The notes: generated from the sequence alone by a model not told the origin. DNA of 64,000 bases from Streptomyces sp. WAC 01529 (GCF_003945545.1 NZ_CP029617.1:1809001-1873000), one strand, 5' to 3'; positions 51,034 to 59,759 are shown, counted from the first letter of the stretch. A program made the numbers and translations.

Positions 51034-51690
51034 ATGACGTACAGCGGAGCGGTGAAGGTCGGCGGGGGCGCGGATGTGCACGAGCTGCCGGACCTCATGA
51101 TTTCGAAGGTCGCGGTCGGGCCGATGAACAACAACGCGTATCTGCTGCGCTGCCGGGCCACCGGCGAGCAGCTCCTGATCGACGCGGCCAACGACGCCGA
51201 GACACTGCTGACGCTGATCGGTGACGACGGCATCGCGTCCGTCGTCACCACCCACCAGCACGGTGACCACTGGCAGGCGCTCGCCGCCGTCGTCTCGGCG
51301 ACCCGCGCGCGGACGTACGCGGGCCGCGAGGACGCCGAGGGCATCCCGGTGCCGACGGACGTGCTGGTCGACGACGGCGACACGATCCGCGTCGGCCGCG
51401 TCGAGCTGACCGCCCGTCATCTGGTGGGCCACACGCCGGGCTCGATCGCGCTCGTCTACGACGACCCGCACGGCCATCCGCACGTGTTCACCGGCGACTG
51501 CCTCTTCCCGGGCGGTGTCGGCAACACCTGGAAGGACCCGAAGGCGTTCGCGAGCCTCATCGACGACGTGGAGACCAAGATCTTCGGGACGCTTCCGGAC
51601 GAGACCTGGGTCTACCCCGGCCACGGCGACGACACGACGCTGGGCGCCGAGCGGCCGCACCTCCCGGAGTGGCGCGCCCGCGGCTGGTGA
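51034..51690 (+). CDS. MBL-fold metallo-hydrolase (glyoxalase II-like)
   Basis: 218 residues. Zinc ligands in the HxHxDH motif TTHQHGDHWQAL, the third-strand LVGHTPGSIALV, the bridging Asp in FTGDCLFPGGVG, and the terminal His in YPGHGDDTTLG. The length and motifs fit hydroxyacylglutathione hydrolase-like enzymes; in a mycothiol organism a mycothiol thioester substrate is plausible (inference supported by the MDMPI gene just upstream). A leaderless start is predicted. Confidence 0.92.
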   Translation: MTYSGAVKVGGGADVHELPDLMISKVAVGPMNNNAYLLRCRATGEQLLIDAANDAETLLTLIGDDGIASVVTTHQHGDHWQALAAVVSATRARTYAGREDAEGIPVPTDVLVDDGDTIRVGRVELTARHLVGHTPGSIALVYDDPHGHPHVFTGDCLFPGGVGNTWKDPKAFASLIDDVETKIFGTLPDETWVYPGHGDDTTLGAERPHLPEWRARGW

Positions 51691-51723
51691 GCACGGGCGG
51701 CGCCGACGGGCCGGTGACGGGCG

Positions 51724-52197
51724 TCACGCCCCGGCGGCCACCAGCGCCGCCACCCGCTCCACCGCGAAGACGTACCCCTGGACGCCGCAGCCCGCGATGA
51801 CGCCGTCGGCGCGCTGCGAGACGTAGCTGTGGTGCCGGAACGCCTCGCGCTGGTGGACGTTGGAGATGTGCACCTCCACCACCGGCATCCCGTCGCAGGC
51901 GTTGAGGGCGTCCAGGATCGCGATGGACGTGTGGGAGTAGGCGGCGGGGTTGATGACGATGCCCGCGTGGTGCTCGCGCGCCTCGTGGATCCAGTCGACC
52001 AGCTCGCCCTCGTGGTTGCTCTGCCGCAGATCCACCGTGCCGCCGTGCGCGGCCGCCGCCTTGGCGCACAGGGCCTCGACGTCGGCCAGGGTGTCCGAGC
52101 CGTAGATCTCGGGCTGGCGCTGCCCGAGGAGGTTCAGGTTCGGGCCGTTCAGGATCATGATCGGGGCGGTGGCGAGGCTGCGGGTACCGAGGGTCAT
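51724..52197 (-). CDS. aroQ: type II 3-dehydroquinate dehydratase
   Basis: 157 residues, normal for type II enzymes of the shikimate pathway (third step). Signatures: [20 protein letters not shown] with the catalytic Tyr, [17 protein letters not shown] and [20 protein letters not shown] with the active-site His. It forms dodecamers in homologues. Single gene, convergent with the MBL hydrolase and divergent from the LD-carboxypeptidase. Confidence 0.95.
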   Translation of the reverse strand: MTLGTRSLATAPIMILNGPNLNLLGQRQPEIYGSDTLADVEALCAKAAAAHGGTVDLRQSNHEGELVDWIHEAREHHAGIVINPAAYSHTSIAILDALNACDGMPVVEVHISNVHQREAFRHHSYVSQRADGVIAGCGVQGYVFAVERVAALVAAGA

Positions 52198-52260
52198 GAA
52201 GGAGGTCTATCACGCCTCCCGCGCGCGGGAACTCCGGTGCGCCTTCGATGAGTACGGCCC

Positions 52261-52266
52261 TACGCT
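52261..52266 (+). promoter_or_regulatory. -10 box of a predicted leaderless transcript (LD-carboxypeptidase)
   Basis: TACGCT ends exactly 7 nt (GCGCCCC) before the ATG at 52274. No ribosome site. Confidence 0.5.
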
Positions 52267-52273
52267 GCGCCCC

Positions 52274-53323
52274 ATGATGATCGAACCGCTGTACCCGCCC
52301 AAGCCCTCCCCCGGCGACCGCGTCGCCGTGATCTCGCCGTCCAGCGGCCTGCCGGAGCTTTTCCCGCTCCCTTACGAGCTGGGCCTCGAACGGCTCCGCA
52401 AGGACTTCGGCCTCGAACCGGTGGAGTATCCCTCGACGCGGAAGATGGGGGCAACGCCCCAGGAGCGGGCGGACGACATCCACGCGGCGTTCGCCGACCC
52501 GACCGTCAAGGCCCTCATCGCGAGCATCGGTGGCGACGACCAGATCACCGTACTGCCCTACCTGGACCGCGAGTTGATCCGCGCCCACCCGAAGCCGTTC
52601 TTCGGTTACAGCGACAACACCAATCTGCTCGCCTACCTCTGGCAGTGCGGCATCGTCGGCTACCACGGCGCGTCCGTGATGTGCGAGCTGGGCAGGCCCG
52701 GCGCGATGGCACCCCTGACCGAGCGTTCGCTGCGTGCCGCGCTCTTCACCTCCGGGAGCCATGAGCTGCACCCGGCCGACCGCTACCGCGATGTCGACGT
52801 GCCCTGGGAGGACCCCGCGAGCTTCGCGCAGGAGCCGCCGACCGAGCCGGGCGGCGGCTGGTTCTGGCACCGGCCCGAGCGGGTCGTGGAGGGCCGCTCC
52901 TGGGGCGGCGAGCTGGAGATCCTCTCGTGGCTCCTGATGGCGGACCGTGAGATCGCGCGGGATCTGTCGGCGTACGACGGGTGCGTGCTGTTCCTGGAGA
53001 CCTCGGAGGAGCTGCTCGGTGCCGAGCAGGTCTTCCGCATCCTGCGCAACATGGGCGAGCGCGGGCTGCTGCGGCGCTTCCCCGCCCTCCTGATGGGACG
53101 CGCCAAGGCGTGGTCCTTCGCCCGCCCCCAGGAGGCGGAAGCGAAGGCCGCGCACGCGCGTGAGCAGCGGGAAGCCGTGCTGCGGGCGCTCGGCACGTAT
53201 GCCCCGGACACCATGGCGGTCTTCGACGTCGACCTCGGGCACACCGATCCCCAGCTGGTCATCCCCTACGGAGGCACGGTGCGGGTCGACGGACCGGGCC
53301 GGCGCGTCACGGTGACGTACTGA
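52274..53323 (+). CDS. S66-family LD-carboxypeptidase (LdcA/MccF-like)
   Basis: 349 residues. N-terminal GDRVAVISPSSGLPELFPLP, then ALIASIGGDDQITVLPYLD, the nucleophile Ser in FFGYSDNTNLLAYLWQCG, the Glu region SWGGELEILSWLLMADRE, and the catalytic His in FDVDLGHTDPQLVIPYGG. Family members trim murein tetrapeptides at L,D bonds, or (MccF) give immunity to microcin C-type compounds. The sequence features lean to the MccF side, but this needs a tree. No microcin cluster is nearby. Confidence 0.9.
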   Translation: MMIEPLYPPKPSPGDRVAVISPSSGLPELFPLPYELGLERLRKDFGLEPVEYPSTRKMGATPQERADDIHAAFADPTVKALIASIGGDDQITVLPYLDRELIRAHPKPFFGYSDNTNLLAYLWQCGIVGYHGASVMCELGRPGAMAPLTERSLRAALFTSGSHELHPADRYRDVDVPWEDPASFAQEPPTEPGGGWFWHRPERVVEGRSWGGELEILSWLLMADREIARDLSAYDGCVLFLETSEELLGAEQVFRILRNMGERGLLRRFPALLMGRAKAWSFARPQEAEAKAAHAREQREAVLRALGTYAPDTMAVFDVDLGHTDPQLVIPYGGTVRVDGPGRRVTVTY

Positions 53324-53385
53324 GCGACCCGATCACCACCGCGCGCCCCCCGTAACCGCCCGTCACTCTGGGTAGTTGACGCAGC

Positions 53386-54672
53386 ATGCGCACCACGGAA
53401 CAACCTTCGCTGCCGCGGCTCGCGGCGGCCTCGCTGGCCGGGACCGCCATCGAGTTCTACGACTTCTTCATCTACGGGACGGCCGCGGCGCTGGTCCTCG
53501 GGCCGCTGTTCTTCCCGACGTTCTCCCCGCTGGCGGGAACTCTCGCGGCCTTCGCGACATTCGGAGTGGGCTTCGTGGCGCGCCCCCTGGGGTCGGTCCT
53601 CTTCGGGCACGTCGGGGACCGGCGCGGGCGGCGGCCCGTGCTCATCGGGTCACTGCTCCTCACCGGCCTCGCCACGGTCGCCGTGGGCTGCGTACCCACG
53701 TACGAATCGATCGGGATCGCCGCTCCCCTGCTCCTCCTCGTGCTGCGGTTCGTGCAGGGTCTGGGGCTCGGCGGGGAGTGGGGCGGCGCCGTGCTGCTGA
53801 CGGCGGAGCACGCGCCGGCCGAGCGGCGGGGGCTGTGGTCGAGCTTTCCGCAGATCGGGCCGCCGATCGGGTTCCTGCTGGCCAACGGCATCATGCTGGC
53901 GCTCTCGGCGACGCTCACCGACGCGCAGTTCGCGGCCTGGGGGTGGCGCGTGCCGTTCTGGGCCGCGGGGGTCCTGGCGGCGGCCGGGCTGGCGCTGCGC
54001 GGCTCGCTCGCGGAGAGCCCCGACTTCCTGCGGGTGCGCGAGCACGCGCGCGTGCCGCTCGCCGAGGTGGTCCGCGACCACTGGCGCCTGGTGCTCCTGA
54101 CGGCGGGCGCCCTCGCGGTCGGGTACGCCGTCTTCTACGCGGTGACGACCTGGTCGCTCGCCTACGGAGTGGAGCGGCTCGGTGTGAGCCGCACGGTCAT
54201 GCTGGCCTGCATCATGGCGGCCGTGGTGGTGAAGGGCGCCCTGACACCGGTGGTGGCCGTCCTGGGCGACCGCTACGGACGGCGGCCACTGTGTCTGCTC
54301 GGCTGCGCCGCGTCCGCGCTGTGGATGTTCCCGATGATCGCGCTGCTCTCCACCGGGCAGCCGCTGCTGATGTTCCTGGGCTTCCTGGTGGCGATGATCG
54401 CGTTCATCACGATGTTCGCGGTGATCGCCGCGTATCTGCCCGAGTTGTACGAGCCGCGCGTGCGCTGCACGGGCGCCGCGGTCGGCTACAACGTCGGCGG
54501 GGTGCTCGGCGGCGCGCTCACGCCCATCGTGGCGACGGCGGTGGCGCACGGGGACGGGACGCCGTGGGGCGTGGCCGCGTATCTGACGGGAATCGCCGTG
54601 GTGAGCCTCGGATGCTTCGCGCTGCTTCCGGAGACGCGGCCGGTGCGGGAGGCGGTGCCGGCCACGGGTTGA
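53386..54672 (+). CDS. MFS transporter, metabolite:H+ symporter (MHS) family
   Basis: 428 residues, twelve helices. The MHS start is LAGTAIEFYDFFIYGTAAAL; the loop 2-3 motif is GHVGDRRGRRPVLIGSLLL; GLGLGGEWGGAVLLTAEHAP is diagnostic for MHS sugar/organic-acid symporters; the loop 8-9 repeat is LGDRYGRRPLCLLGC. Substrates in this family include citrate, alpha-ketoglutarate, shikimate and compatible solutes. TAGTTG with a 7-nt gap to the ATG may be a weak -10 (no T at the last position). Confidence 0.9.
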   Translation: MRTTEQPSLPRLAAASLAGTAIEFYDFFIYGTAAALVLGPLFFPTFSPLAGTLAAFATFGVGFVARPLGSVLFGHVGDRRGRRPVLIGSLLLTGLATVAVGCVPTYESIGIAAPLLLLVLRFVQGLGLGGEWGGAVLLTAEHAPAERRGLWSSFPQIGPPIGFLLANGIMLALSATLTDAQFAAWGWRVPFWAAGVLAAAGLALRGSLAESPDFLRVREHARVPLAEVVRDHWRLVLLTAGALAVGYAVFYAVTTWSLAYGVERLGVSRTVMLACIMAAVVVKGALTPVVAVLGDRYGRRPLCLLGCAASALWMFPMIALLSTGQPLLMFLGFLVAMIAFITMFAVIAAYLPELYEPRVRCTGAAVGYNVGGVLGGALTPIVATAVAHGDGTPWGVAAYLTGIAVVSLGCFALLPETRPVREAVPATG

Positions 54673-54707
54673 TCCGGGCAGGGGCCTCGGGATGAGCCGG
54701 GCAGGGC

Positions 54708-55808
54708 CTACGGCGTGACCGCCAGCTCCAGGTACGCCGCGAACAGCACGAGATGGACGCCGCCCTGGAGCGGGGTGGCGCGCCCCGGTACGACCGTGAG
54801 CGTGCCGACGATCACCGTGAGGGCGAGCAGCACCATGTGGGTCGCGCTCAGGCCGAGCACGAGCGGCCCGGCCAGCCACACGGAGGCGACCGCGACGGCC
54901 GGGATGGTCAGACCGATGCTGGCCATCGCCGAGCCGAGAGCGAGGTTAAGGCTGGTCTGTACGCGGTCGCGGCGGGTGGCGCGTACGGCCGCGATGGTCT
55001 CCGGGAGCAGCACGAGCAGCGCGATGATCACGCCGACCACGGCGTGCGGCATGCCCGCGCTCTCCACGCCCGACTCGATCGTCGGCGATACCCCCTTGGC
55101 GAGCCCCACCACGCCGATCAGGGCCAGCGCGAGCAGTCCCAGGCTGGTCAGCGCCTGCCGGGAGGAGGGCCCTTCGGCGTGGCTGTCGGCGTCGATGACC
55201 TCGCCCTGCTTGGTGAGGGGCAGGAAGTAGTCGCGGTGGCGCACGGTCTGCGTGGTGACGAACAGGCCGTAGAGGGTGAGTGAGGCGACGGCGGCGAAGG
55301 TCAGCTGGCTCGTGGAGAACTCCGGGCCTTGCTTGGTCGTGGTGAACGTCGGCAGGACCAGGCAGAGAGTGGCCAGGGTGGCGACGGTCGCGAGGGCGGC
55401 GCCGGTGCCCTCGGGGTTGAAGACGGCGACGCGGTGGCGCAGCGCGCCGACCAGGAGGCAGAGCCCCACGATGCCGTTGCAGGTGATCATCACGGCGGCG
55501 AAGACGGTGTCGCGCGCGAGCGTGGAGCTCTTGTCGCCGCCGTCGGCCATGAGGGTGACGATCAGCGCGACTTCGATGATGGTCACCGCGACCGCGAGGA
55601 CGAGCGAGCCGAAGGGTTCGCCGACGCGGTGGGCGATCACCTCGGCGTGGTGGACGGCGGCGAGCACCGCTCCGGCGAGGACCAGTGTCACCAGGGCGAC
55701 GACCGCACCGGGCAGATCGCGGCCCCAGGTGAGCGCGAGGAGGACGATCGCGAGGAGCGGGACCACGGTCGTCCACCGCATGCCGAGCGCCCGGAGCCGA
55801 GTGACCAT
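54708..55808 (-). CDS. chaA: ChaA-type Ca2+(Na+)/H+ antiporter
   Basis: 366 residues with about eleven helices in two inverted halves. Each half holds a CaCA signature with the ion-binding Glu: GEPFGSLVLAVAVTIIEVAL and GVIIALLVLLPETIAAVRAT. It lies downstream of terC on the same strand, but a stem-loop separates them (55850-55871). Role: cation extrusion, perhaps calcium or sodium/potassium. The gene symbol is by family similarity. Confidence 0.9.
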   Translation of the reverse strand: MVTRLRALGMRWTTVVPLLAIVLLALTWGRDLPGAVVALVTLVLAGAVLAAVHHAEVIAHRVGEPFGSLVLAVAVTIIEVALIVTLMADGGDKSSTLARDTVFAAVMITCNGIVGLCLLVGALRHRVAVFNPEGTGAALATVATLATLCLVLPTFTTTKQGPEFSTSQLTFAAVASLTLYGLFVTTQTVRHRDYFLPLTKQGEVIDADSHAEGPSSRQALTSLGLLALALIGVVGLAKGVSPTIESGVESAGMPHAVVGVIIALLVLLPETIAAVRATRRDRVQTSLNLALGSAMASIGLTIPAVAVASVWLAGPLVLGLSATHMVLLALTVIVGTLTVVPGRATPLQGGVHLVLFAAYLELAVTP

Positions 55809-55849
55809 GACTCGATGCTGCCCCGGGCGCTCGGGTGCCGCTACTCGGT

Positions 55850-55871
55850 GCCGCCCCCTGCCGGGGGCGGC
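55850..55871. terminator. stem-loop between terC and chaA
   Basis: A perfect 9-bp stem GCCGCCCCC / GGGGGCGGC with a TGCC loop lies 15 bp after the terC stop and about 40 bp before chaA. It would stop read-through, so chaA may have its own promoter. Confidence 0.7.
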
Positions 55872-55885
55872 GTCCGGTGGGACCG

Positions 55886-56890
55886 TCAGGCCTCGATGCT
55901 GTCCTTCTCGGTCTCCCCCGCGGCGGCGGCCTCGGCCGTCGCCTGCTTCTCCTGCTTCTTGGAGGCGATGAGGCTGGTGATCGTGGTGATCACCAGGACG
56001 CCGCAGATGACGCCGAGCGAGACCGGGATGGAGATCTCGGGGACGTGCACCCCGTTCTCGTGGAGGGCGTGGAGGACGAGCTTCACGCCGATGAAGCCGA
56101 GGATCACCGACAGGCCGTAGCTGAGGTGGACCAGCTTCCTGAGCAGTCCGCCGATGAGGAAGTACAGCTGGCGCAGACCCATCAGCGCGAAGGCGTTGGC
56201 GGTGAAGACGATGTACGGGTCCTGGGTGAGGCCGAAGATCGCGGGGATGGAGTCCATCGCGAAGAGCACGTCGGTGGTGCCGATGGCGAGCATGACGACC
56301 ATCAGCGGCGTCATGATCTTCTTGCCGTTCTTCCGGATGAAGAGCTTCGTGCCCTCATACCGGTCGGAGACGCCGAACTTCTTCTCGATGGACTTCAGGA
56401 GGCGGTTCTCCTCCCAGTCCTCTTCCTCCTCGTCGGCACGCGCCTCCTGGATGAGCTTCCAGGCGGTGTAGATCAGGAACGCGCCGAAGATGTAGAAGAC
56501 CCACGAGAAGTTGGCGATGACCGCGGCGCCGGCGGCGATGAAGATCGCACGCAGGACGAGGGCGATCAGCACGCCGAACAGCAGTACGCGCTGCTGGAGG
56601 TGGGACGGGACCGAGAACTTCGCCATGATCAGGATGAAGACGAAGAGGTTGTCGACGGAGAGCGACTTCTCGGTGATGAATCCCGCGAAGAACTCGCCGG
56701 ACGCCTGGCTCTCACCGGCGACCAGCAGGCCGACGCCGAAGAGCGCCGCGAGGACGATCCAGACGACCGTCCATGTTCCGGCTTCCTTGATCGACACGTC
56801 ATGGGGCTTGCGCCCGATGAAGAAGTCGACCGCGATCAGGGCACACAGACCTAGAACGGTCGTTACCCACAGGGTCATTGAAACGTCCAC
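55886..56890 (-). CDS. TerC/Alx-family membrane protein under a Mn2+-riboswitch-like leader
   Basis: 334 residues, about eight helices. The conserved ion-coordination segments are SLSVDNLFVFILIMAKFSVP and LAIGTTDVLFAMDSIPAIFG, and a long charged loop lies between (ADEEEEDWEENRLL). TerC/Alx proteins export manganese or help metal loading of exported proteins (family knowledge), and in E. coli alx is controlled by a yybP-ykoY riboswitch. GTG 56890 has GGAGG 5 nt upstream. Its 5' leader carries a strong candidate aptamer at 56936-57043. Confidence 0.93.
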   Translation of the reverse strand: MDVSMTLWVTTVLGLCALIAVDFFIGRKPHDVSIKEAGTWTVVWIVLAALFGVGLLVAGESQASGEFFAGFITEKSLSVDNLFVFILIMAKFSVPSHLQQRVLLFGVLIALVLRAIFIAAGAAVIANFSWVFYIFGAFLIYTAWKLIQEARADEEEEDWEENRLLKSIEKKFGVSDRYEGTKLFIRKNGKKIMTPLMVVMLAIGTTDVLFAMDSIPAIFGLTQDPYIVFTANAFALMGLRQLYFLIGGLLRKLVHLSYGLSVILGFIGVKLVLHALHENGVHVPEISIPVSLGVICGVLVITTITSLIASKKQEKQATAEAAAAGETEKDSIEA

Positions 56891-56894
56891 TGCG

Positions 56895-57043
56895 CCTCCG
56901 GCTTCGTACGGCTACTGATCAGCGTCGTCGCTGCCGGAGGTCTCTTCCACCCGAGGCGGTCACCGCCATGAATCGGGCCGACGCCCCGGGACCGATGGCG
57001 GTCCGTATTGACGGGTACGTCGCAGCCGGGAGTACTCCCCTCC
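56895..57043 (-). promoter_or_regulatory. yybP-ykoY-like (Mn2+) riboswitch upstream of terC
   Basis: In the minus direction, P1 GGAGG (57043-57039) is followed by the conserved GGAGTA loop and ends with AGAGACCTCC, so CCTCC (56940-56936) closes P1. This matches the yybP-ykoY consensus (AAAGGGGAGUAG ... AAGACCUUU). The closing strand CCTCCGGC (56940-56933) is also perfectly complementary to GCCGGAGG (56902-56895), which contains the terC Shine-Dalgarno. Ligand-bound P1 would free the ribosome site (ON switch). Pairing is seen; the ligand is inferred from family. Confidence 0.8.
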
Positions 57044-57161
57044 GCTGGTAGAAGAGTACGTGAAACACCAAGGGTTGGTAAAGGCGATGGCAAACAAAAG
57101 CCAAAACCCCAGTTCAGGGCCGCCGCTTAGCCAAGCCCGACTCAGGTTGGCTCAGGCCGGC

Positions 57162-59072
57162 TCAGCGGCCGCCATTGCGGCGGGCCGTGGCGACCCGGTC
57201 GAGGACCTGCCGCAGGATGCGGCTGCCCGGCGGGAAGACCGGCGGGTCGTACGTCCAGGTGTGTCCGACCCACGGGTCGGCGAGGTGGTCGTCGGGGACC
57301 GGGGTCAGCCGCAGGAGCGCGCGCCACAGGGGGTCGAGCAGCGGGCCGTACTCCGCGGCGTCCTCCCGGTCGGCGACCATCATGAGGTGGACGCCGACGG
57401 CCGGGCCCTCGTCCGCGAGGTAGCGCAGCTGGGTCACGGCGCGGTCGTCGAAGCCGTGCGGGAAGTCGTTGACGATCAGGAGCTGCTCGGCGGTGTCGAG
57501 GTCCGGGGGCAGCGCGTCGGCGGCGCCGCCGCGGACCGCCATCTGGACCAGGTCGACGCGCTGGGTGAGCTTGGCCAGGACCGCGGCGACGCCGGCCGCG
57601 CCGGAGGCCGGGGGCCCGGCGAGGACACCGGCCGACACGAGCGGGGCCAGGGCGCCCGTCGCGGAGCCCGCCGGGTCGATGACGTGCACCTGGAACTCGC
57701 CCGCCGGGTAGGCCGCGAGCAGCCGCGCGGCGTGCGCGACCGCCGTGTCCATGGCGAGGCGGCGCAGCTGAGCGGAGTCGGTGACGTGGTTGGTCAGTGC
57801 CTTGCCGCTGTCGATCCACAGACCGCGCTCCAGCGGCAACCGTACGAGCATGGGGATCCGCAGCCCGGTGCGCTCGGGGAGGTGGAGGTCGCCGAGGCGC
57901 ACGGCCATCGGGATCTCCATGGGCGCGCGATAGGCGTGCCACACGGGGCTGCTCCAGGCCGCGAACGCCGGGGGCAGGGCGGGCTCGACGACGTCGGCCT
58001 CGGCGGCAAGCTGGGCGAGGTCCCGGTCGAGTGCCGCCCTGGCCTGGCCGACGAGGTCGGTGTGCTTGGCCCGGGCTCGCTCGCGGGCGGCGTCACCGGC
58101 GCCGCCGATGCGGCTGCGCGGGTCGTCGAGGACCTTGTCGAGCTCCTGCTCCCTGCGGGAGTCGGCGAAGTCGACGGCGCTGCGGTAGGCGGCCGTGGTG
58201 CGGGCCAGGTCTTCGAACATGCCCCACACCTGGTTGTAGAGCCGCTCCTCCAGGGACCAGCCGGTGGCGTCGCCCGCGACGGGCCGCGCGGGCTCTCCCG
58301 GCCGGGCCTGGGGCACGGCCGGTGCCGGGGGCGGGGGCGCGGTGGTCTGGCGTCCCGGGTGGGTGTAGTCGACGGGGCCGCCGGTGGCCGGGGGGTCGGC
58401 AGGCGCGGGCCCTGGCGGTGGGGCGGGCTGTGTCCGCGCGGGGCCCGCGTGGTCCTGGGTGGCTGTGCGCACGCGGGCGTCGTCGGCGGGGCGGGGCGGG
58501 GGCGCGGACACGGAGCGGGCCAGGCCGCCGGCGACCGCGTCGTCGATGGCGGCGGCGAGCGCGCGGGCCTCGGGCAGGCCCTGGTCGGTCAGCATCTCGG
58601 CGAGACCGCCCGCGTACCCCTGGCCGACGGCGCGGACCTTCCAGGCGCCCTGGCGGCGGTAGAGCTCCAGGGCGACGACGGCGGACTCGGCGTCGAGGTC
58701 GGTGATGGTGTACCCGGCGATCTCGGTGCCGTCGAGGCCGGTGACCGCGACGAAGGGCGCGGCGAGGGCGCGGAAGCTGACCGGACCCGCGCCGCCGGTG
58801 GGCAGGGCGAGCAGGACGCTGACCCGGTGGACGGTGCCCGGCAGCGCGCCGAGGTCCACGGCGAGGCGGTGGTCGGCCGCCGCCTGCCTGGACACCTCCA
58901 GGCCGGGCAGGGTGGGGGCGCCCGGGTGGGCCACCCATTCCACGCCGCGGACCCTGCCCCGGTCGTCGCCGAGCGTGGCCCCCGCCACGATCGGCTTGCC
59001 GGCCGAGATCCGGATCTCCAGGCGGGTCCCGGGCAGCGGATGGTTCTGCCCCCGCACCAGCTCGGCCGTCAT
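57162..59072 (-). CDS. TerD-like domain fused to an FtsK/SpoIIIE-like domain
   Basis: 636 residues. The N-terminal ~175 residues are TerD-like (RISAGKPIVAGATLGDDRG, LPGTVHRVSVLLALP, YTITDLDAESAVVALELYRR, AVGQGYAGGLAEMLTDQG), although the calcium-binding GDNxxGxxxGDDE motif is missing. A ~100-residue Pro/Ala-rich linker follows, then helices and a ~220-residue segment that resembles the start of FtsK/SpoIIIE-type ATPases (LERGLWIDSGKALTNHVTDS, LAAYPAGEFQVHVIDPAGSA), but I find no Walker A. AGGAGGGGG precedes the ATG. It lies 47 bp after terD and is probably co-transcribed. Function unknown; a tellurite-type stress or membrane-complex role is a guess. Confidence 0.85.
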   Translation of the reverse strand: MTAELVRGQNHPLPGTRLEIRISAGKPIVAGATLGDDRGRVRGVEWVAHPGAPTLPGLEVSRQAAADHRLAVDLGALPGTVHRVSVLLALPTGGAGPVSFRALAAPFVAVTGLDGTEIAGYTITDLDAESAVVALELYRRQGAWKVRAVGQGYAGGLAEMLTDQGLPEARALAAAIDDAVAGGLARSVSAPPPRPADDARVRTATQDHAGPARTQPAPPPGPAPADPPATGGPVDYTHPGRQTTAPPPPAPAVPQARPGEPARPVAGDATGWSLEERLYNQVWGMFEDLARTTAAYRSAVDFADSRREQELDKVLDDPRSRIGGAGDAARERARAKHTDLVGQARAALDRDLAQLAAEADVVEPALPPAFAAWSSPVWHAYRAPMEIPMAVRLGDLHLPERTGLRIPMLVRLPLERGLWIDSGKALTNHVTDSAQLRRLAMDTAVAHAARLLAAYPAGEFQVHVIDPAGSATGALAPLVSAGVLAGPPASGAAGVAAVLAKLTQRVDLVQMAVRGGAADALPPDLDTAEQLLIVNDFPHGFDDRAVTQLRYLADEGPAVGVHLMMVADREDAAEYGPLLDPLWRALLRLTPVPDDHLADPWVGHTWTYDPPVFPPGSRILRQVLDRVATARRNGGR

Positions 59073-59090
59073 CGCTCGTCCCCCTCCTAC

Positions 59091-59120
59091 GTACGGATGT
59101 GGCTCAGTACGGATGTGGCT
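59091..59120. repeat. 16-bp tandem duplication between terD and the fusion gene
   Basis: GTACGGATGTGGCT occurs at 59091-59104 and again at 59107-59120 (unit 16 bp). The second copy ends at the first base of the terD stop codon, so the spacer grew by a small duplication. Confidence 0.8.
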
Positions 59121-59698
59121 TACAGGTGCGGCAGGATCGACGGCATCAGGTCCTGGAAGGTGCGGCCGTTGGCGGGGTTGCCGATGGCCGTCATCTGCCA
59201 GCCGGTGCCCGCGCGGTGGACCTTCGCCATGATCTGGGCGGTGTACTGGCCGCCGCCGTCGAGGGTGTAGCGGGCCAGCTCCTGGCCGTTGGTCTCGTCG
59301 ACCAGGCGGCAGAACGCGTTCTGCACCTCCTGGAAGGTCTGGCCGGTGAAGGAGTTCACCGTGAAGACGATCTGGTCGATGTGGACGGGGATCCGCTGGA
59401 GGTCGACGAGGATCGCCTCGTCGTCCCCGCCCTGGCCGACGCCGCCGACGACGTTGTCGCCGGTGTGGCGCACCGAGCCGTCGTCGCTGACGAGGTGGCG
59501 GAAGAAGACGACGTCGACGGGCTGCTTGTCGGCGAAGAGGACCGCCGAGGCGTCCAGGTCGACCTCGCGGGTGCGGGAGCCGAACAGACCGCGGCGCGGG
59601 GCGGCCTGCCAGCCGAGTCCCATGCGCACCGCGGACAGGGCGCCCCCGTCGTCCTTCTGCAGGCTGATGGCCTGACCCTTGGTCATGTTGACCGTCAC
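59120..59698 (-). CDS. terD: TerD-family calcium-binding stress protein
   Basis: 192 residues, a complete TerD domain. The N-terminus MTKGQAISLQKDDGGAL and the calcium-binding loop HTGDNVVGGVGQGGDDEAIL are intact, as is the HIDQIVFTVNSFTGQTFQEV region. TerD proteins act in tellurite resistance and general membrane or oxidative stress; in Streptomyces several copies exist and some affect development. GTG 59698 with AGGGGA 7 nt upstream is preferred over the ATG 12 bp inside. Genes for TerD, the TerD-FtsK-like fusion and TerC lie in a row. Confidence 0.93.
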   Translation of the reverse strand: MTVNMTKGQAISLQKDDGGALSAVRMGLGWQAAPRRGLFGSRTREVDLDASAVLFADKQPVDVVFFRHLVSDDGSVRHTGDNVVGGVGQGGDDEAILVDLQRIPVHIDQIVFTVNSFTGQTFQEVQNAFCRLVDETNGQELARYTLDGGGQYTAQIMAKVHRAGTGWQMTAIGNPANGRTFQDLMPSILPHL

Positions 59699-59720
59699 GC
59701 GCTGTCCCCTCTCGAACTGC

Positions 59721-59749
59721 CTGGGCAGCCGCCTCTTGCGGCTGCCCAG
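59721..59749. terminator. stem-loop just upstream of terD
   Basis: A perfect 12-bp stem CTGGGCAGCCGC / GCGGCTGCCCAG with a CTCTT loop ends 22 bp before the terD start. A TAGGGT box at 59756-59751 (minus) lies directly upstream, so this may be a 5'-leader hairpin of terD rather than a terminator. Confidence 0.45.
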
Positions 59750-59759
59750 CACCCTATGC

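Noticed and set aside
57060..57161. Short plus-strand gene starting MANKSQNPSS
   Set aside because: It continues only as antisense of the TerD fusion and overlaps the 5' part of the terC leader region; no ribosome site or family match.
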